A stretch of DNA of 64,000 nucleotides from NCBI RefSeq assembly GCF_025244905.1, contig NZ_CP104285.1:558001-622000 (forward strand), in the 5' to 3' direction. Origin of the DNA: Enterobacter mori (GTDB lineage: Bacteria > Pseudomonadota > Gammaproteobacteria > Enterobacterales > Enterobacteriaceae). A program made the translations under genes and the position numbers. Every line of letters starts with the position of its first letter. Within the stretch, counting starts at the first letter, position 1. A model generated the notes under the pieces. It was not told where the DNA came from, did no database searches, and was given only the letters and a program-made list of their open reading frames with translations. Of the stretch, positions 33,850-43,457 are shown piece by piece.

Positions 33850-35123
33850 TTTGCAGTCTCCTCGCTGACAATCCGGTTCACCAGGCGCCCCACGCCTTCG
33901 ACTTCCACCACTACCTCATCGCCCGGTACCACGTCGGATAGCCCTTTCGGCGTGCCGGTGGCGATCATGTCGCCCGGCTGCAGAGTCATAAAATCGCTCA
34001 GGTACGCAATCAGGTACGGGATGCTGAAAATGAGATCGGCGGTGGTCCCTTCCTGGCGCAGCTCGCCGTTGACGAAAGTGCGCAGGGTCAGGTTGTGCGG
34101 GTCGGGTATGGCTTCTTTTGGCACCACGTTCGGGCTGATGGGGGTCAGCCCGTCGCGGCTTTTGACCCGTAAATTCGGGCGGTAGTAGTTTTCCAGGTAG
34201 TCGCGGATGGCGTAGTCGTTGCAGACCGTATAGCCCGCGACACAGTCCATCGCCTCGGCTTCGCTGACCTTGCGCGCGGTTTTGCCGATGACCACCACCA
34301 GCTCGGCCTCGTAGTGCATGTACTCGATATTGTTCGGGCGCACCGACGTCTGGCCGTCGCCGTTGAAGGTGTTGGGCGCTTTGATAAACACCAGCGGCTC
34401 GGTGGGCGGCTTGAAGTCCAGCTCGCTGGCGTGATCGGCATAGTTCAGACCGAGGGCAAACAGCGTGGCGTGCGGCGGCGTGCGGGGCGTGTTAGCGACG
34501 TCGCGTTCATCCACCACCGGGTTTTCCAGCGGCGGAAAGCCTGCCGCCAGAATACGCACGCGATCGCCCGGGCGGATCTCAACGCGGCTGTGCGGGGTAC
34601 CGAGCAAAATAGCATCGCCGGGATTGAGGGTGGCGAACTCGCTCAGGGCGCTCAGCAGTTCGGCAGCGCTGCGCTGCAGATCGGCGGTGTTCCAGTGGTC
34701 CGCTTCGCGGCCGTTGATCTCGGTGACGATGGTCAGGTTATCCACCTTATCAACGGCGACCATTTCGCCGAGCGGGCAAAATCCGTCCCGGCATTTAGCC
34801 TTGATGGCCGGACGGTAGAAGCTCTCTTCCGGCAGGCTCACTTCGTTGGCGAGAGCGTATCCCGCGATGTACGCCGCGGCGTCCTCCACGCGCACCTTGC
34901 TGGCGGTTTTCCCCACCACCAGCGCCACGGTTGCACCGCTCAACACCGTTTCCCCCAGCGGGAACGGAATCGGCTCGCCCGTGCGGATCACCGTGTTATG
35001 GGGCTTAATAAACCAGACGGCGGTTTTCGGCGGCGTGTTGTAGGGGGCTTTTTCAAACGCCTCACGCCAGGCTTCACGCTGGCTTTGATGGTTGAGGGCG
35101 ACGGCAAAGACGGTACCTTTCAT
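33846..35123 (-). CDS. hpaG: Bifunctional HpaG isomerase/decarboxylase
   Basis: A 425-residue protein made of two fumarylacetoacetate-hydrolase-like halves (about residues 1-205 and 206-425), each with the pattern G-x-N-Y/ALVVGKTA ... AGYALANEVSLPE and VVIGKTARKV ... AGYTVCNDYAIRD. The E. coli enzyme decarboxylates 5-oxopent-3-ene-1,2,5-tricarboxylate and isomerises the product. It is the first gene of the meta-cleavage operon, divergent from its repressor gene hpaR. Confidence 0.96.
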   Translation of the reverse strand: MKGTVFAVALNHQSQREAWREAFEKAPYNTPPKTAVWFIKPHNTVIRTGEPIPFPLGETVLSGATVALVVGKTASKVRVEDAAAYIAGYALANEVSLPEESFYRPAIKAKCRDGFCPLGEMVAVDKVDNLTIVTEINGREADHWNTADLQRSAAELLSALSEFATLNPGDAILLGTPHSRVEIRPGDRVRILAAGFPPLENPVVDERDVANTPRTPPHATLFALGLNYADHASELDFKPPTEPLVFIKAPNTFNGDGQTSVRPNNIEYMHYEAELVVVIGKTARKVSEAEAMDCVAGYTVCNDYAIRDYLENYYRPNLRVKSRDGLTPISPNVVPKEAIPDPHNLTLRTFVNGELRQEGTTADLIFSIPYLIAYLSDFMTLQPGDMIATGTPKGLSDVVPGDEVVVEVEGVGRLVNRIVSEETAK

Positions 35124-35394
35124 TCACATACTCCTCACCCCGGTGGTCCGGGTTATGATTTCATTAATATGTTAATGATCTGGTTTTATGCTTTTGCTGT
35201 TTATTTCGCAATCAGAAGTGAAAAATTTGTGATATGAATAACAATAAATTTACATATTGAATTTTATTTATATATAAATCAGTGGATTAATAAAATTGAA
35301 TGGTTTCTGTTAGACTTTTTGACGGAAAACGTATTGTTTATAAAAGCATCTTTTAGTGATTGTTTACTTGTTAATGATGGAAAAGGGAGAGGCT
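35124..35394. promoter_or_regulatory. hpaG-hpaR divergent control region
   Basis: A 271 bp AT-rich gap. A perfect palindrome TCATTAA-TATG-TTAATGA lies at 35161-35178, 38 bp upstream of hpaG, matching the expected place of the HpaR operator OPR1 near the hpaG transcription start. A half-site TTAATGAT recurs at 35371-35378 just upstream of hpaR, and TCATTAA at 35403-35409 inside its first codons. HpaR of E. coli W binds two such sites; the assignment here is by analogy. Confidence 0.7.
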
Positions 35395-35835
35395 ATGCAT
35401 GATTCATTAACCATCGCGCTGCTGCAGGCGCGGGAAGCGGCAATGTCGTACTTCCGCCCGATTGTGAAGCGCCATAACCTGACCGAGCAGCAGTGGCGCA
35501 TTGTGCGCGTGCTGGCTGAACATCCGTCGATGGATTTTCACGATCTGGCGTTTCGCACCTGTATTTTGCGCCCGAGCCTGACCGGCATTCTGACGCGCAT
35601 GGAGCGCGACGGCCTGGTGCTGCGCTTAAAGCCGGTGAACGACCAGCGCAAGCTGTACGTGTCGCTGACCAAAGAGGGCACCGCACTGTATGAACACGCC
35701 CAGGCGCAGGTGGAAGAGGCGTATCGGCAGATTGAGGCGCAATATACGCCGGAGAAGCTGAAGCAGCTGACGGCGCTGCTGGAAGAGTTTATTGAACTCG
35801 GAAACCGGCATAACGCAGCGCGGGAAGAAGAGTAA
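35395..35835 (+). CDS. hpaR: Homoprotocatechuate operon repressor (MarR family)
   Basis: A 146-residue MarR repressor matching E. coli HpaR (149 residues), starting MHDSLTIALLQAREAAMSYFRPIVKRHNLTEQ. The winged helix spans about residues 45-95 (HDLAFRTCILRPSLTGILTRMERDGLVLR, wing DQRKLYVSLT). It represses hpaG and is relieved by aromatic inducers. A GGGAGAGG ribosome binding site precedes the ATG at 35395; an upstream in-frame ATG at 35356 is not used in homologues. Confidence 0.95.
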   Translation: MHDSLTIALLQAREAAMSYFRPIVKRHNLTEQQWRIVRVLAEHPSMDFHDLAFRTCILRPSLTGILTRMERDGLVLRLKPVNDQRKLYVSLTKEGTALYEHAQAQVEEAYRQIEAQYTPEKLKQLTALLEEFIELGNRHNAAREEE

Positions 35836-35862
35836 AAACCACAAATTCCAGGATGATTTTCG

Positions 35863-35889
35863 TAAAGTTTTCCCTTTCCAGGCCGAAAA
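35863..35889 (+). promoter_or_regulatory. Sigma-28 (FliA) promoter of tsr
   Basis: TAAA, 15 bp, then GCCGAAAA closely matches the flagellar sigma-28 consensus TAAA-N15-GCCGATAA. It lies 29 bp upstream of the tsr start codon, as expected for a chemotaxis receptor gene. Confidence 0.75.
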
Positions 35890-35917
35890 TTCTGTATCTG
35901 TCTGAGGAAGAGAAAAC

Positions 35918-37582
35918 ATGTTAAACCGTATCAAGATTGTCACCAGCTTACTGCTGGTTTTAGCGATATTTGGCCTTTTACAACTCACATCCGGTGGTCT
36001 TTTCTTTAATGCCCTGAAGAATGACAAAGAGAATTTCACCGTCCTGCAAACCATTCGTCAGCAACAATCTACCCTCAACGGGAGCTGGGTTGCCCTGTTG
36101 CAAACCCGTAACACCCTGAACCGCGCGGGTATCCGCTACATGATGGATCAGAGCAACATCGGCAGCGGCGCGACCGTTTCCGATCTGATGCAGATTGCGT
36201 CTGCCTCGCTGAAGCAGGCGGAAAAAAACTGGGCGGATTACGAAGCCCTGCCGCGCGATCCGCGTCAGAGCGACGCCGCTGCGCTGGAAATCAAACGTAA
36301 TTACGAGATTTACCACGGCGCGCTGGCTGAGCTGATTCAGCTGCTGGGCGCGGGGAAAATCAACGCCTTCTTCGACCAGCCGACCCAGAGCTATCAGGAC
36401 GGTTTTGAGAAGCAGTACGTGAGTTACCTGCAGCAGAACGACAAGCTGTATGAGACGGCGGTGAAAGACAGCAACAGCTCCTACAGCCAGGCTATCTGGG
36501 TGCTGTTAAGCGTCCTGATTGCCGTGGTGGTGGTGATTGTCGCCGTCTGGCTGGGCATCAAGCAGGCGCTGATTTCTCCGCTGAACCGCCTGATCGACAG
36601 CATTCGCCATATTGCCAGCGGCGACCTGGTGAAGCGCATCGATGTTGAAGGCTCCAATGAGATGGGTGAACTGGCCGACTCGCTGCGCCATATGCAGGGC
36701 GAGCTGGTGCGTACCGTTGGCGACGTGCGTAACGGTGCGAATGCCATCTACAGCGGCGCGAGCGAAATCTCGATGGGCAATAACGATCTCTCGTCCCGTA
36801 CCGAGCAGCAGGCCGCCTCTCTGGAAGAGACTGCGGCCAGCATGGAAGAGCTGACCGCCACCGTGAAGCAGAACGCCGAAAACGCTCGCCAGGCGAGCAA
36901 TCTGGCGCTGAGCGCGTCTGAGACCGCGCAGAAAGGCGGTAAAGTGGTGGATAACGTGGTGCAAACCATGCGTGACATCGCGGGCAGTTCGCAGAAAATT
37001 GCCGATATTATCAGCGTGATCGACGGCATTGCCTTCCAGACCAACATTCTGGCGCTGAACGCGGCAGTAGAAGCGGCGCGTGCCGGTGAGCAGGGCCGTG
37101 GCTTTGCCGTTGTTGCAGGCGAAGTGCGTAACCTGGCGCAGCGCAGCGCTCAGGCTGCCCGTGAAATCAAGAGCCTGATTGAAGACTCCGTCAGCCGCGT
37201 GGAAGTGGGCTCTACTCTGGTAGAGAGCGCGGGTGAAACCATGGGTGAAATCGTGAATGCGGTAACCCGCGTGACGGACATCATGGGTGAAATTGCGTCT
37301 GCGTCTGACGAACAGAGCCGCGGTATCGATCAGGTCGGCCTGGCGGTCGCGGAGATGGATCGCGTGACCCAGCAGAACGCCTCGCTGGTTGAGGAATCTG
37401 CCGCAGCGGCAGCCGCACTGGAAGAACAGGCGAGCCGTCTGACGCAGGCCGTGGCGGTGTTCCGCATTCAGCAGGAGCAGATGAAAGCGCGCGAGTTCGC
37501 CTCCGCGAAAACCGTTGTTACCCCGGTGATGTCGCGTAAAGCCGCAACGGCTGACGCGGGTGAGAACTGGGAAACGTTTTAA
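35918..37582 (+). CDS. tsr: Serine methyl-accepting chemotaxis protein Tsr
   Basis: A 554-residue chemoreceptor close to E. coli Tsr (551 residues). TM1 (about residues 7-30), a periplasmic four-helix ligand domain (includes [19 protein letters not shown]), TM2 (about 190-213), HAMP (214-266) and a long cytoplasmic coiled coil with methylation segments and the hairpin tip around [21 protein letters not shown]. It ends in NWETF, the CheR/CheB tethering pentapeptide of high-abundance receptors. A sigma-28 promoter precedes it. Confidence 0.97.
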   Translation: MLNRIKIVTSLLLVLAIFGLLQLTSGGLFFNALKNDKENFTVLQTIRQQQSTLNGSWVALLQTRNTLNRAGIRYMMDQSNIGSGATVSDLMQIASASLKQAEKNWADYEALPRDPRQSDAAALEIKRNYEIYHGALAELIQLLGAGKINAFFDQPTQSYQDGFEKQYVSYLQQNDKLYETAVKDSNSSYSQAIWVLLSVLIAVVVVIVAVWLGIKQALISPLNRLIDSIRHIASGDLVKRIDVEGSNEMGELADSLRHMQGELVRTVGDVRNGANAIYSGASEISMGNNDLSSRTEQQAASLEETAASMEELTATVKQNAENARQASNLALSASETAQKGGKVVDNVVQTMRDIAGSSQKIADIISVIDGIAFQTNILALNAAVEAARAGEQGRGFAVVAGEVRNLAQRSAQAAREIKSLIEDSVSRVEVGSTLVESAGETMGEIVNAVTRVTDIMGEIASASDEQSRGIDQVGLAVAEMDRVTQQNASLVEESAAAAAALEEQASRLTQAVAVFRIQQEQMKAREFASAKTVVTPVMSRKAATADAGENWETF

Positions 37583-37594
37583 GTCCGTGTTTTT

Positions 37595-37669
37595 TGCCGG
37601 GTGGCGGCTGCGCCTTACCCGGCCTACGGAAGGTTGTTGTAGGCCCGGTAAGCGAAGCGCCACCGGGCG
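37595..37669. repeat. Paired REP elements (BIME)
   Basis: GCCGGGTGGCGGCTGCGCC ... and ... AAGCGAAGCGCCACCGGGC in inverted orientation between the convergent tsr and GNAT genes. Confidence 0.85.
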
Positions 37670-37672
37670 ATA

Positions 37673-38179
37673 TCAAAGTGGCAGACGCATGGCGCAGCGG
37701 GAGCTATACGCTAAGCCTTGCGCTGCTTCTTCTTCACGTTTTTCACGCAGTTCAGGCGTGAGTTCAGTTGCGTATTCAAACCCCAGCTTTGCATAGAACG
37801 GCTCATTCCAGGGGACGTCCTTGAACGTCGTCAGCGTCAGTGATGTCAGTCCCATTTGGCGGGCGCGATCGGCCGCACAGGCGATGAGCTGCCGGCCTAT
37901 TCCTTTTCCCTGCCAGTCCAGATGAACCGAAAGTTCCACAATAAACAACGACAAAGGATGGGCTTCTGCGAGGAGAAACCCTACTGGGCGATCCGCTGCC
38001 AGCGCCAGCCAGCTCAGGCCCAGTTCGGCATAGTCGCGATGCTGTTCAACGGAAATGACGTCGCCGTCAGCCAGCCAGGCCAGTTCAGGCCAGGCTCGAA
38101 AACGCTGGCCAGCCGCGCGCTCAATGGCGGGCAGACTGGCGACGTCATGTGCAGTGGTGGGGCGGAAGATGATTTTCAT
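37673..38179 (-). CDS. GNAT-family N-acetyltransferase
   Basis: A 168-residue acetyltransferase. The acetyl-CoA loop is VHLDWQGKGIGRQLIACAADRARQMG (Q/R-x-x-G-x-G/A about residues 88-99), followed by the late-strand segment NEPFYAKLGFEYATEL. The substrate (amine, amino acid or antibiotic) cannot be inferred. It is a single gene converging with tsr. Confidence 0.92.
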   Translation of the reverse strand: MKIIFRPTTAHDVASLPAIERAAGQRFRAWPELAWLADGDVISVEQHRDYAELGLSWLALAADRPVGFLLAEAHPLSLFIVELSVHLDWQGKGIGRQLIACAADRARQMGLTSLTLTTFKDVPWNEPFYAKLGFEYATELTPELREKREEEAAQGLAYSSRCAMRLPL

Positions 38180-38208
38180 GGCGGCAAGTATAGCCTGACC
38201 GGCCCTGT

Positions 38209-38682
38209 TTATTCCGAGCAGATCAGCAGTGGCGAGTAGAAATTGCCGATCACCATCGCCTCTTCCGGCGTGCGTTCGATGGTCAGTAGCCTTTTCTGTC
38301 CTGGCGCTAAGCCAGCAACGTATTTTTCGAATACCCCATCGGGTATTTCATCGTGGCTAAATCGCTCGACGTTGATAATGGCGATTTCAAAAAGCGTGTC
38401 GTGCATGTGCCGCCAGTTAAACGTTTCCTGACGGGAGACTTCCCAGCCCTGCCGGATATGCTGCACATTCCCGTTGAGCGTGAAGTAGCCCGTGCCGTCG
38501 GGGTGAAATCGCATCATGATCTCGCCGTCGAACGTGAAGGTGTTGCCGTCACGCTGCTGCGTGAAGGTCAGGTTACCTTCGCAAACGACGGGCAGGGGCG
38601 GTGTATGTCGGTACCATGCCACGGCCATGATGATTAACAGCAGGTTGAAGGCGATAACCAGCCCTATTTTTTTACGCGTCAT
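38209..38682 (-). CDS. Membrane-anchored periplasmic protein, ToxS/YqeJ-like partner
   Basis: A 157-residue protein with a short positively charged start (MTRKKIG), one hydrophobic anchor (residues 6-24) and a probable periplasmic domain with C34 and C155. The domain includes TFTFDGEIMMRFHPDGTGYFTLNG. It starts 3 bp after the stop of a ToxR-like membrane regulator, so the two are almost certainly one operon. Architecture and size fit the small accessory proteins (ToxS, PsaF, YqeJ) that stabilise ToxR-like regulators. Clear family membership could not be established by eye. Confidence 0.75.
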   Translation of the reverse strand: MTRKKIGLVIAFNLLLIIMAVAWYRHTPPLPVVCEGNLTFTQQRDGNTFTFDGEIMMRFHPDGTGYFTLNGNVQHIRQGWEVSRQETFNWRHMHDTLFEIAIINVERFSHDEIPDGVFEKYVAGLAPGQKRLLTIERTPEEAMVIGNFYSPLLICSE

Positions 38683-38685
38683 GAT

Positions 38686-39429
38686 TCACCATTCATAGGC
38701 ATAAAGCGTGCGGCAGGCGCTGGCGGTGTTCTCTTTCGACAGGGAGCATTGCGAAAGCACCAGCCGTCCTTCATGGCCGTAGAAAAGGGTATTCTGAATA
38801 TGCAGATAAAAGAGAGAGTTTTTCAGGCACGGCAGGTTGCCGTCGCGCTGCATCGCCTGTGCCAGTGCTATTGCCTTGTTACGAAACACATCTGCCAGCG
38901 GTGAGAAGGTGTAGACCGGACATTCACCAAAATGTGTCAGAAGATGCATTTCTGCATGCTGCTGGTTTTGCTTAACCACGAACGTCCAGATGCACAGTGC
39001 CAGTACCACAAGCGTCAGCCCGCTACAGAACAGCAATTGAGGCTGAAAACGATACGGCGTCCTGGCTGTGGCGGGGGAATCAGATTTTTCAGCCTGGGAA
39101 TGGACCGTGATGTCCGCGCTCAGCATAAATCCCACTTTGGGCACGGTGACAATAAACAACATCTCGGGCACGAGGCTTGCCAGCATTTTTCGCAGGATAC
39201 TGATGTACTGATTAAGTGAATTGTTGGAGCCCTGCAGGCCGCGCTCGTCCCACACTTCATGCAGGAACGCCTCGCGTTCGACGACGTTACCGTGATGGAG
39301 CACCAGCATTTTCATAATGCTGTTGGCGGTTGCCGTCATCACCTGAGGTTCGACGTCTGGCGTATCAACAAGTGAAACGGAACCGTCTTCGTCGTTATAG
39401 ACGAGGGTATCAGCGAGCAGGTATTTCAT
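38686..39429 (-). CDS. ToxR/CadC-like membrane-bound winged-helix regulator
   Basis: A 247-residue protein with an OmpR/ToxR-type winged helix at residues ~1-105 (TANSIMKMLVLHHGNVVEREAFLHEVW; NSLNQYISILRKML; IVTVPKVGFML), a linker, one transmembrane helix (131-153) and a periplasmic domain (155-247) with four cysteines (C170, C201, C228, C239). This is the one-component ToxR/CadC/YqeI design in which the periplasmic part senses and the cytoplasmic part binds DNA without phosphorylation. It is followed by a small membrane-anchored gene. Target genes are unknown. Confidence 0.85.
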   Translation of the reverse strand: MKYLLADTLVYNDEDGSVSLVDTPDVEPQVMTATANSIMKMLVLHHGNVVEREAFLHEVWDERGLQGSNNSLNQYISILRKMLASLVPEMLFIVTVPKVGFMLSADITVHSQAEKSDSPATARTPYRFQPQLLFCSGLTLVVLALCIWTFVVKQNQQHAEMHLLTHFGECPVYTFSPLADVFRNKAIALAQAMQRDGNLPCLKNSLFYLHIQNTLFYGHEGRLVLSQCSLSKENTASACRTLYAYEW

Positions 39430-39575
39430 AGAAGATCGTCAACGAGGCAGCTAAATAAATACGATTGGTGAATAGTTCGTGTGCTATCCATCAGATAAGG
39501 GAGGTATTCTAACTGCTTTGTTACCGATAACATTGATCCAGTCGGGTATTCTCGCCGTTTAATAAATGAGCACAA

Positions 39576-40127
39576 TCAGAGGTAAAGCGAGTGCTGTTCC
39601 AGCAGGCAGATTTTTCGGTGAAACTCCGCCAGGTTCTGGCAGCGGAATTTGGTCATCGCATTTCGCTTGTGGGTATAGATCGTTTTCGGTGATTTATTCA
39701 GCAGTTGCGCAATACGGACCAGACTGATCCCTTTACTGAGCAGGGTGCACACCCGCAGTTCAGAACGGGTGAGGTTAGCATCAGGACGGTAGCGCTGGGT
39801 GAAATCGGCGTTTCTCAAATGCTGGCTGAGCTGAATAATCGAGATGTTTCCAGCCAGCACCCTGACGCGCCCGGCAGGCAGATAGACGTTGATGTCGTTC
39901 ACGCGGCATTCGTCCGTAAATATGAGCCAGCCGTTATCGGTGGTCTCTTTCATGATTTGTTCGCGCATGCGCAAGATGGTTTCCGGGCTGACGCTGTTGA
40001 GCCAGAAAATATCAGGACGCGGCGTCATCATCATCGAAATAAGCGTTTTCAGGCCAAGCCACAGGAAATAGTTATCGCTCAGAACGATGACGTGAAAGTC
40101 GACGTGGGTGCTGCGTGAGAGAGTCAT
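39576..40127 (-). CDS. LuxR-type helix-turn-helix regulator
   Basis: A 183-residue protein with a C-terminal LuxR/FixJ HTH (about residues 118-170; LTRSELRVCTLLSKGISLVRIAQLLNKSPKTIYTHKRNAM). The N-terminal part (VIVLSDNYFLWLGLKTLIS) resembles a degenerate receiver, with no phospho-acceptor Asp recognisable. It is similar in style to YjjQ, BglJ and fimbrial regulators of enterics. It lies 146 bp upstream of the ToxR-like regulator on the same strand; the three genes may form a regulatory set. Confidence 0.85.
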   Translation of the reverse strand: MTLSRSTHVDFHVIVLSDNYFLWLGLKTLISMMMTPRPDIFWLNSVSPETILRMREQIMKETTDNGWLIFTDECRVNDINVYLPAGRVRVLAGNISIIQLSQHLRNADFTQRYRPDANLTRSELRVCTLLSKGISLVRIAQLLNKSPKTIYTHKRNAMTKFRCQNLAEFHRKICLLEQHSLYL

Positions 40128-40298
40128 GTCAGGTGTCGCCCGTTAACGAGAGGGATCCCGAGGGTCCTCATGAGAAGTTGAGAAGGGCAATACTCTACAT
40201 CCTGAGCCTATGCTAATATGTATATAGATTAGATTGTGTAAAATATAGTGATTTTATCTGTTTTTTAATAACGATATAGATTTTTATAATTTTGAAAT

Positions 40299-40319
40299 TG
40301 CCCGGCAGAACGCCGGGCA
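40299..40319 (-). terminator. opgB terminator hairpin
   Basis: TGCCCGGC-AGAAC-GCCGGGCA forms a perfect 8 bp stem starting 9 bp after the opgB stop, followed on the minus strand by an A/T-rich tract. It is a probable intrinsic terminator. Confidence 0.65.
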
Positions 40320-40328
40320 GAGGGGATA

Positions 40329-42620
40329 TTAACTGTCGCGACTGACAATTTTAATTTCCACCATTCCAATCCCAAGCTGTCGCGGGGAGTGGCCGAGGAT
40401 ATTGCCTTCGTTAGTGGACTGCGGGTCTGGCGGAACGATGACGAGCGTGCTGCTGCGCGACGGATTGTCGAAATGCAGCGTGGTGGTGCTTACGTCATTG
40501 CCAAGCGTCAGGATCTGTTCTTTATCACCCACGCGCACCGGGATAGGACGGTTAGCATTGGGCCCGAACGCTCTGGCCGTGATCACCAGATCGAATTTTT
40601 CCGGCAGCGGATGAGCATACTCAATTTTCACTTCGTTACCCAACTGGGCGTTGGACCAGCGTCCCCAGGATTCCGGACGGGAGATGCCGCTGAAGTGTTT
40701 GACCTCTTCCGGCGCGCCGGCCACGTTAAAGATAAAACTGTCCGCTTTATAACGAATGTCGTTATCGACAATCTTCAGCATGTCGACGTTATGCTGATAG
40801 CGCGCGGTATCGATAACCGTATCGTTAAACGCCGTTTTGCCTTTCCACTGTTTTTTATCAACATGCTGGACAGACTGCTCACCGCCGAGCTGTCCCTGAG
40901 CGACACACCAGTCGGTAGACAGGGCCAGCGGCTGCGACCAGAGTTGGCCCATCTTGTAGCATGCGTCGATCCAGACAAAATTGTCGCGCGGGGCGAAGTC
41001 AGCCAGCTGATAACGCAGCGGTGCGGAGTATTCACTTTCCGGCAGCGGTTCAACGCGGTTGTCCGACACGCGCAGCAGCAGCGGCAGACGGAAGTGACTG
41101 CCGGAGAAGGCAATCATTTTTTTATCCTGGTCGATGGTGAAGTCTTTCATCTCTTTCGGGAAGTTCCACAGGCGGATGATATCCGGCTTCCAGGCCAGGA
41201 TTTTCTCCTTCATGTTGAGGAACACTTCTGACAGGGATTGCCCGGACAGCGTACTGCGGCCAAGGCCAATAAAGTTATCGCCGCCCAGAATGTCCAGCAC
41301 CGTGGCGCCGTTATCCATCGAGTTACGCTTAGTGGCGATCACCTCCTGCTGGGGCTGGTCGCCGCGCAGGATGAAGAACAGGTTGCTGCGATCCTGCTTG
41401 TTAAGCTCATCCCAGGCGCTATTTTTCATCGCCAGATGGTCAGACGACACCACAATCACCGTGTTTTTGAAATACGGCGAGGCTTTGATTTTGTCGATCA
41501 GCGCGGCGATATGTTCCTGGCTGCAGGTGACGGCGCTAAATGACGTATTACTCTTGCCATTGATGTCATAACGTTTGCGTTTACAGGTACGAGAGACAAA
41601 TCCATCCGGATGATGGGTATCCACGGTCAGGGCAAAGAGCGAGAAGCGTTTGCCCGCGCGGGAGAGTTCCTCGAATTTTTGCCAGGTCTCGTCCAGCACC
41701 GTATCGTCGTAGAAGCCCCAGTCGTTACGGTAGCCTGGATCCGCGACGATGGTTTTTAACTCTTCCGATCCGTAGAGGTGGTCAAATCCATGTGATTTCA
41801 GGAACACATCTTTGCCAGCGAAACGCAGGTTTGCGCCCTGCATAAAGTAGTTTTCGTAGCCGGAATTTTTCAGGATATCGCCAAGACAGACATTTTGCGG
41901 GAAGAAACTCGACATAGACGCCGACGCATTGCCCTCAAAGGGTGCGAACAGCGGGATACCGCACTGAGACGCGACCATACCGGCGATGGTGTAATCGGTG
42001 CCGGGTAACTGCATGGTGTGGCTGAAATCGAGACCTTCGTTTTTCAGGGGCCCCAGATCCGGGGTCAGGTTCGGGAAGGCATCGTTATCAAAATAGGTCC
42101 GCTCCAGGCTCTCGCCGTAGATATAGACCAGATTGAGCTTTGGATTGTCGATCTTCTTCGCGGGTTCTTTGTAATACGCCACGAAATCGGGGTCACCCTC
42201 GCGCGACTGGGATTTCACCAGCTCGGTGATTTGGTGGAATGCCGGGCTGGCGTCAACAGAGGCCAACGCCAGGCACAGCGCCAGCAGGCTATAGCCATGA
42301 TGATGCGGGTGATGGCGACGACGGCGCAGCACCCAGGCAAGCGTTCCAAAAATAGCAACCAGAGCGAAAACCACGCCCAGACCTGGAAGTATGTACTTAC
42401 CAACCCCTGCGCCCGTCAGGCTATTTGTCAGGGTGTAAAGTACCGCATCATTTATACCGTCACCGGTAAAGTAATCGCTGGCGTATAACGTAATGTTTAA
42501 AACAATAAAAATGCCGAGCACCACCAGCGTGGCAATAAACCACCAGGTGTTACGGCCTGCTTTCCAGGCGTAAACGCCAACGGAAGCCAGGAAAAGGATA
42601 AGGGACATTAACTCTGACAA
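40329..42620 (-). CDS. opgB: Phosphoglycerol transferase I (OpgB)
   Basis: A 763-residue inner-membrane protein matching E. coli OpgB/MdoB in length and sequence. About four N-terminal membrane helices are followed by a large periplasmic sulfatase-like domain with [12 protein letters not shown], the [17 protein letters not shown] nucleophile region and [10 protein letters not shown]. It transfers phosphoglycerol from phosphatidylglycerol to periplasmic glucans. The start is probably the TTG at 42620 (SELMSL, aligned with the E. coli start), 8 bp after AGGA; the ATG at 42626 would add two residues and sits too close to that motif. Confidence 0.95.
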   Translation of the reverse strand: MSELMSLILFLASVGVYAWKAGRNTWWFIATLVVLGIFIVLNITLYASDYFTGDGINDAVLYTLTNSLTGAGVGKYILPGLGVVFALVAIFGTLAWVLRRRRHHPHHHGYSLLALCLALASVDASPAFHQITELVKSQSREGDPDFVAYYKEPAKKIDNPKLNLVYIYGESLERTYFDNDAFPNLTPDLGPLKNEGLDFSHTMQLPGTDYTIAGMVASQCGIPLFAPFEGNASASMSSFFPQNVCLGDILKNSGYENYFMQGANLRFAGKDVFLKSHGFDHLYGSEELKTIVADPGYRNDWGFYDDTVLDETWQKFEELSRAGKRFSLFALTVDTHHPDGFVSRTCKRKRYDINGKSNTSFSAVTCSQEHIAALIDKIKASPYFKNTVIVVSSDHLAMKNSAWDELNKQDRSNLFFILRGDQPQQEVIATKRNSMDNGATVLDILGGDNFIGLGRSTLSGQSLSEVFLNMKEKILAWKPDIIRLWNFPKEMKDFTIDQDKKMIAFSGSHFRLPLLLRVSDNRVEPLPESEYSAPLRYQLADFAPRDNFVWIDACYKMGQLWSQPLALSTDWCVAQGQLGGEQSVQHVDKKQWKGKTAFNDTVIDTARYQHNVDMLKIVDNDIRYKADSFIFNVAGAPEEVKHFSGISRPESWGRWSNAQLGNEVKIEYAHPLPEKFDLVITARAFGPNANRPIPVRVGDKEQILTLGNDVSTTTLHFDNPSRSSTLVIVPPDPQSTNEGNILGHSPRQLGIGMVEIKIVSRDS

Positions 42621-42890
42621 CAGCATATCCTCATGACGCCAGACGCTTCGCTGGCTAACTGATTATTTTTTGGGTAATACAATGTAATGGTGATGTCGTT
42701 TAGCTGCAATTTTAGTGTCACGAAAGTGTGCTGTTGTTAGGATTTGGTTTAGAAAATCGTTTTTTTGAAGGCGGTCGCATCCTGGCATGCGGACGCTGAG
42801 ACGATGGTAAGGCAGGAAAACAGTGGTTTAACGCCGCGCCGTAAGACTAACCTAACTAACGCGGCATGTTGTGGCAGAAAATGGGGTCGA

Positions 42891-43373
42891 TCAGGAGATG
42901 AAATTAACGCCTTGTTTCAGCACCAGATCGCAGGCTTTGGTTTTCACCTGTTTTGCCAGAGAGGAGTTACCGATGGTGCTCAGGTTCAGCTGCTGACCGT
43001 TTTGCGCATTCAGCAGGCCCTGAATACCGTCCATATAGTTGGTGTCCGCTTTCTGCTCCTGCGTGTCCAGACCCAGCTTGCCCAGCACCTGGTTTTTCAC
43101 GTTTTGTGCATCGGTGACGGAAGCCAGCTTCTGCTTCGCACAATATTCCAGGATCCCCGCCGCGTTGTTCATCGTACCCGCGCTCAGGCTCTGGGAACTG
43201 TTACCCAGCAGGCTGGTGAGGGAGGAGGCAGACAGACCGCCCTGCGTGCTGCCGCTCTCTTTGGTCAGTTCGTTGGCTGCGCTGGAAAGTGACTCCTGCC
43301 ATGACGCTGCCTGCGCCGCGCTGGTTGCCAGCAGTGCACCGAAAAGGGTGCTGATAAGTAACTGTTTTTTCAT
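42891..43373 (-). CDS. yjjA: DUF2501 secreted protein YjjA
   Basis: A 160-residue protein with a signal peptide (MKKQLLISTLFGALLATSAAQA) and the DUF2501 domain (LLGNSSQSLSAGTMNNAAGILEYCAKQKL, then VKTKACDLVLKQGVNF), with two cysteines C78-like and C149-like that may pair. It matches E. coli YjjA in position between opgB and dnaC. Function unknown; exported. Confidence 0.93.
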   Translation of the reverse strand: MKKQLLISTLFGALLATSAAQAASWQESLSSAANELTKESGSTQGGLSASSLTSLLGNSSQSLSAGTMNNAAGILEYCAKQKLASVTDAQNVKNQVLGKLGLDTQEQKADTNYMDGIQGLLNAQNGQQLNLSTIGNSSLAKQVKTKACDLVLKQGVNFIS

Positions 43374-43457
43374 AGTGGCTTTCTCAAAAAGGTCCGTTTA
43401 GGGCCGGAAGTGGTTCCAGTATATACCTCCGCGCCGCGCGCGATTCCTGGAACTGTC

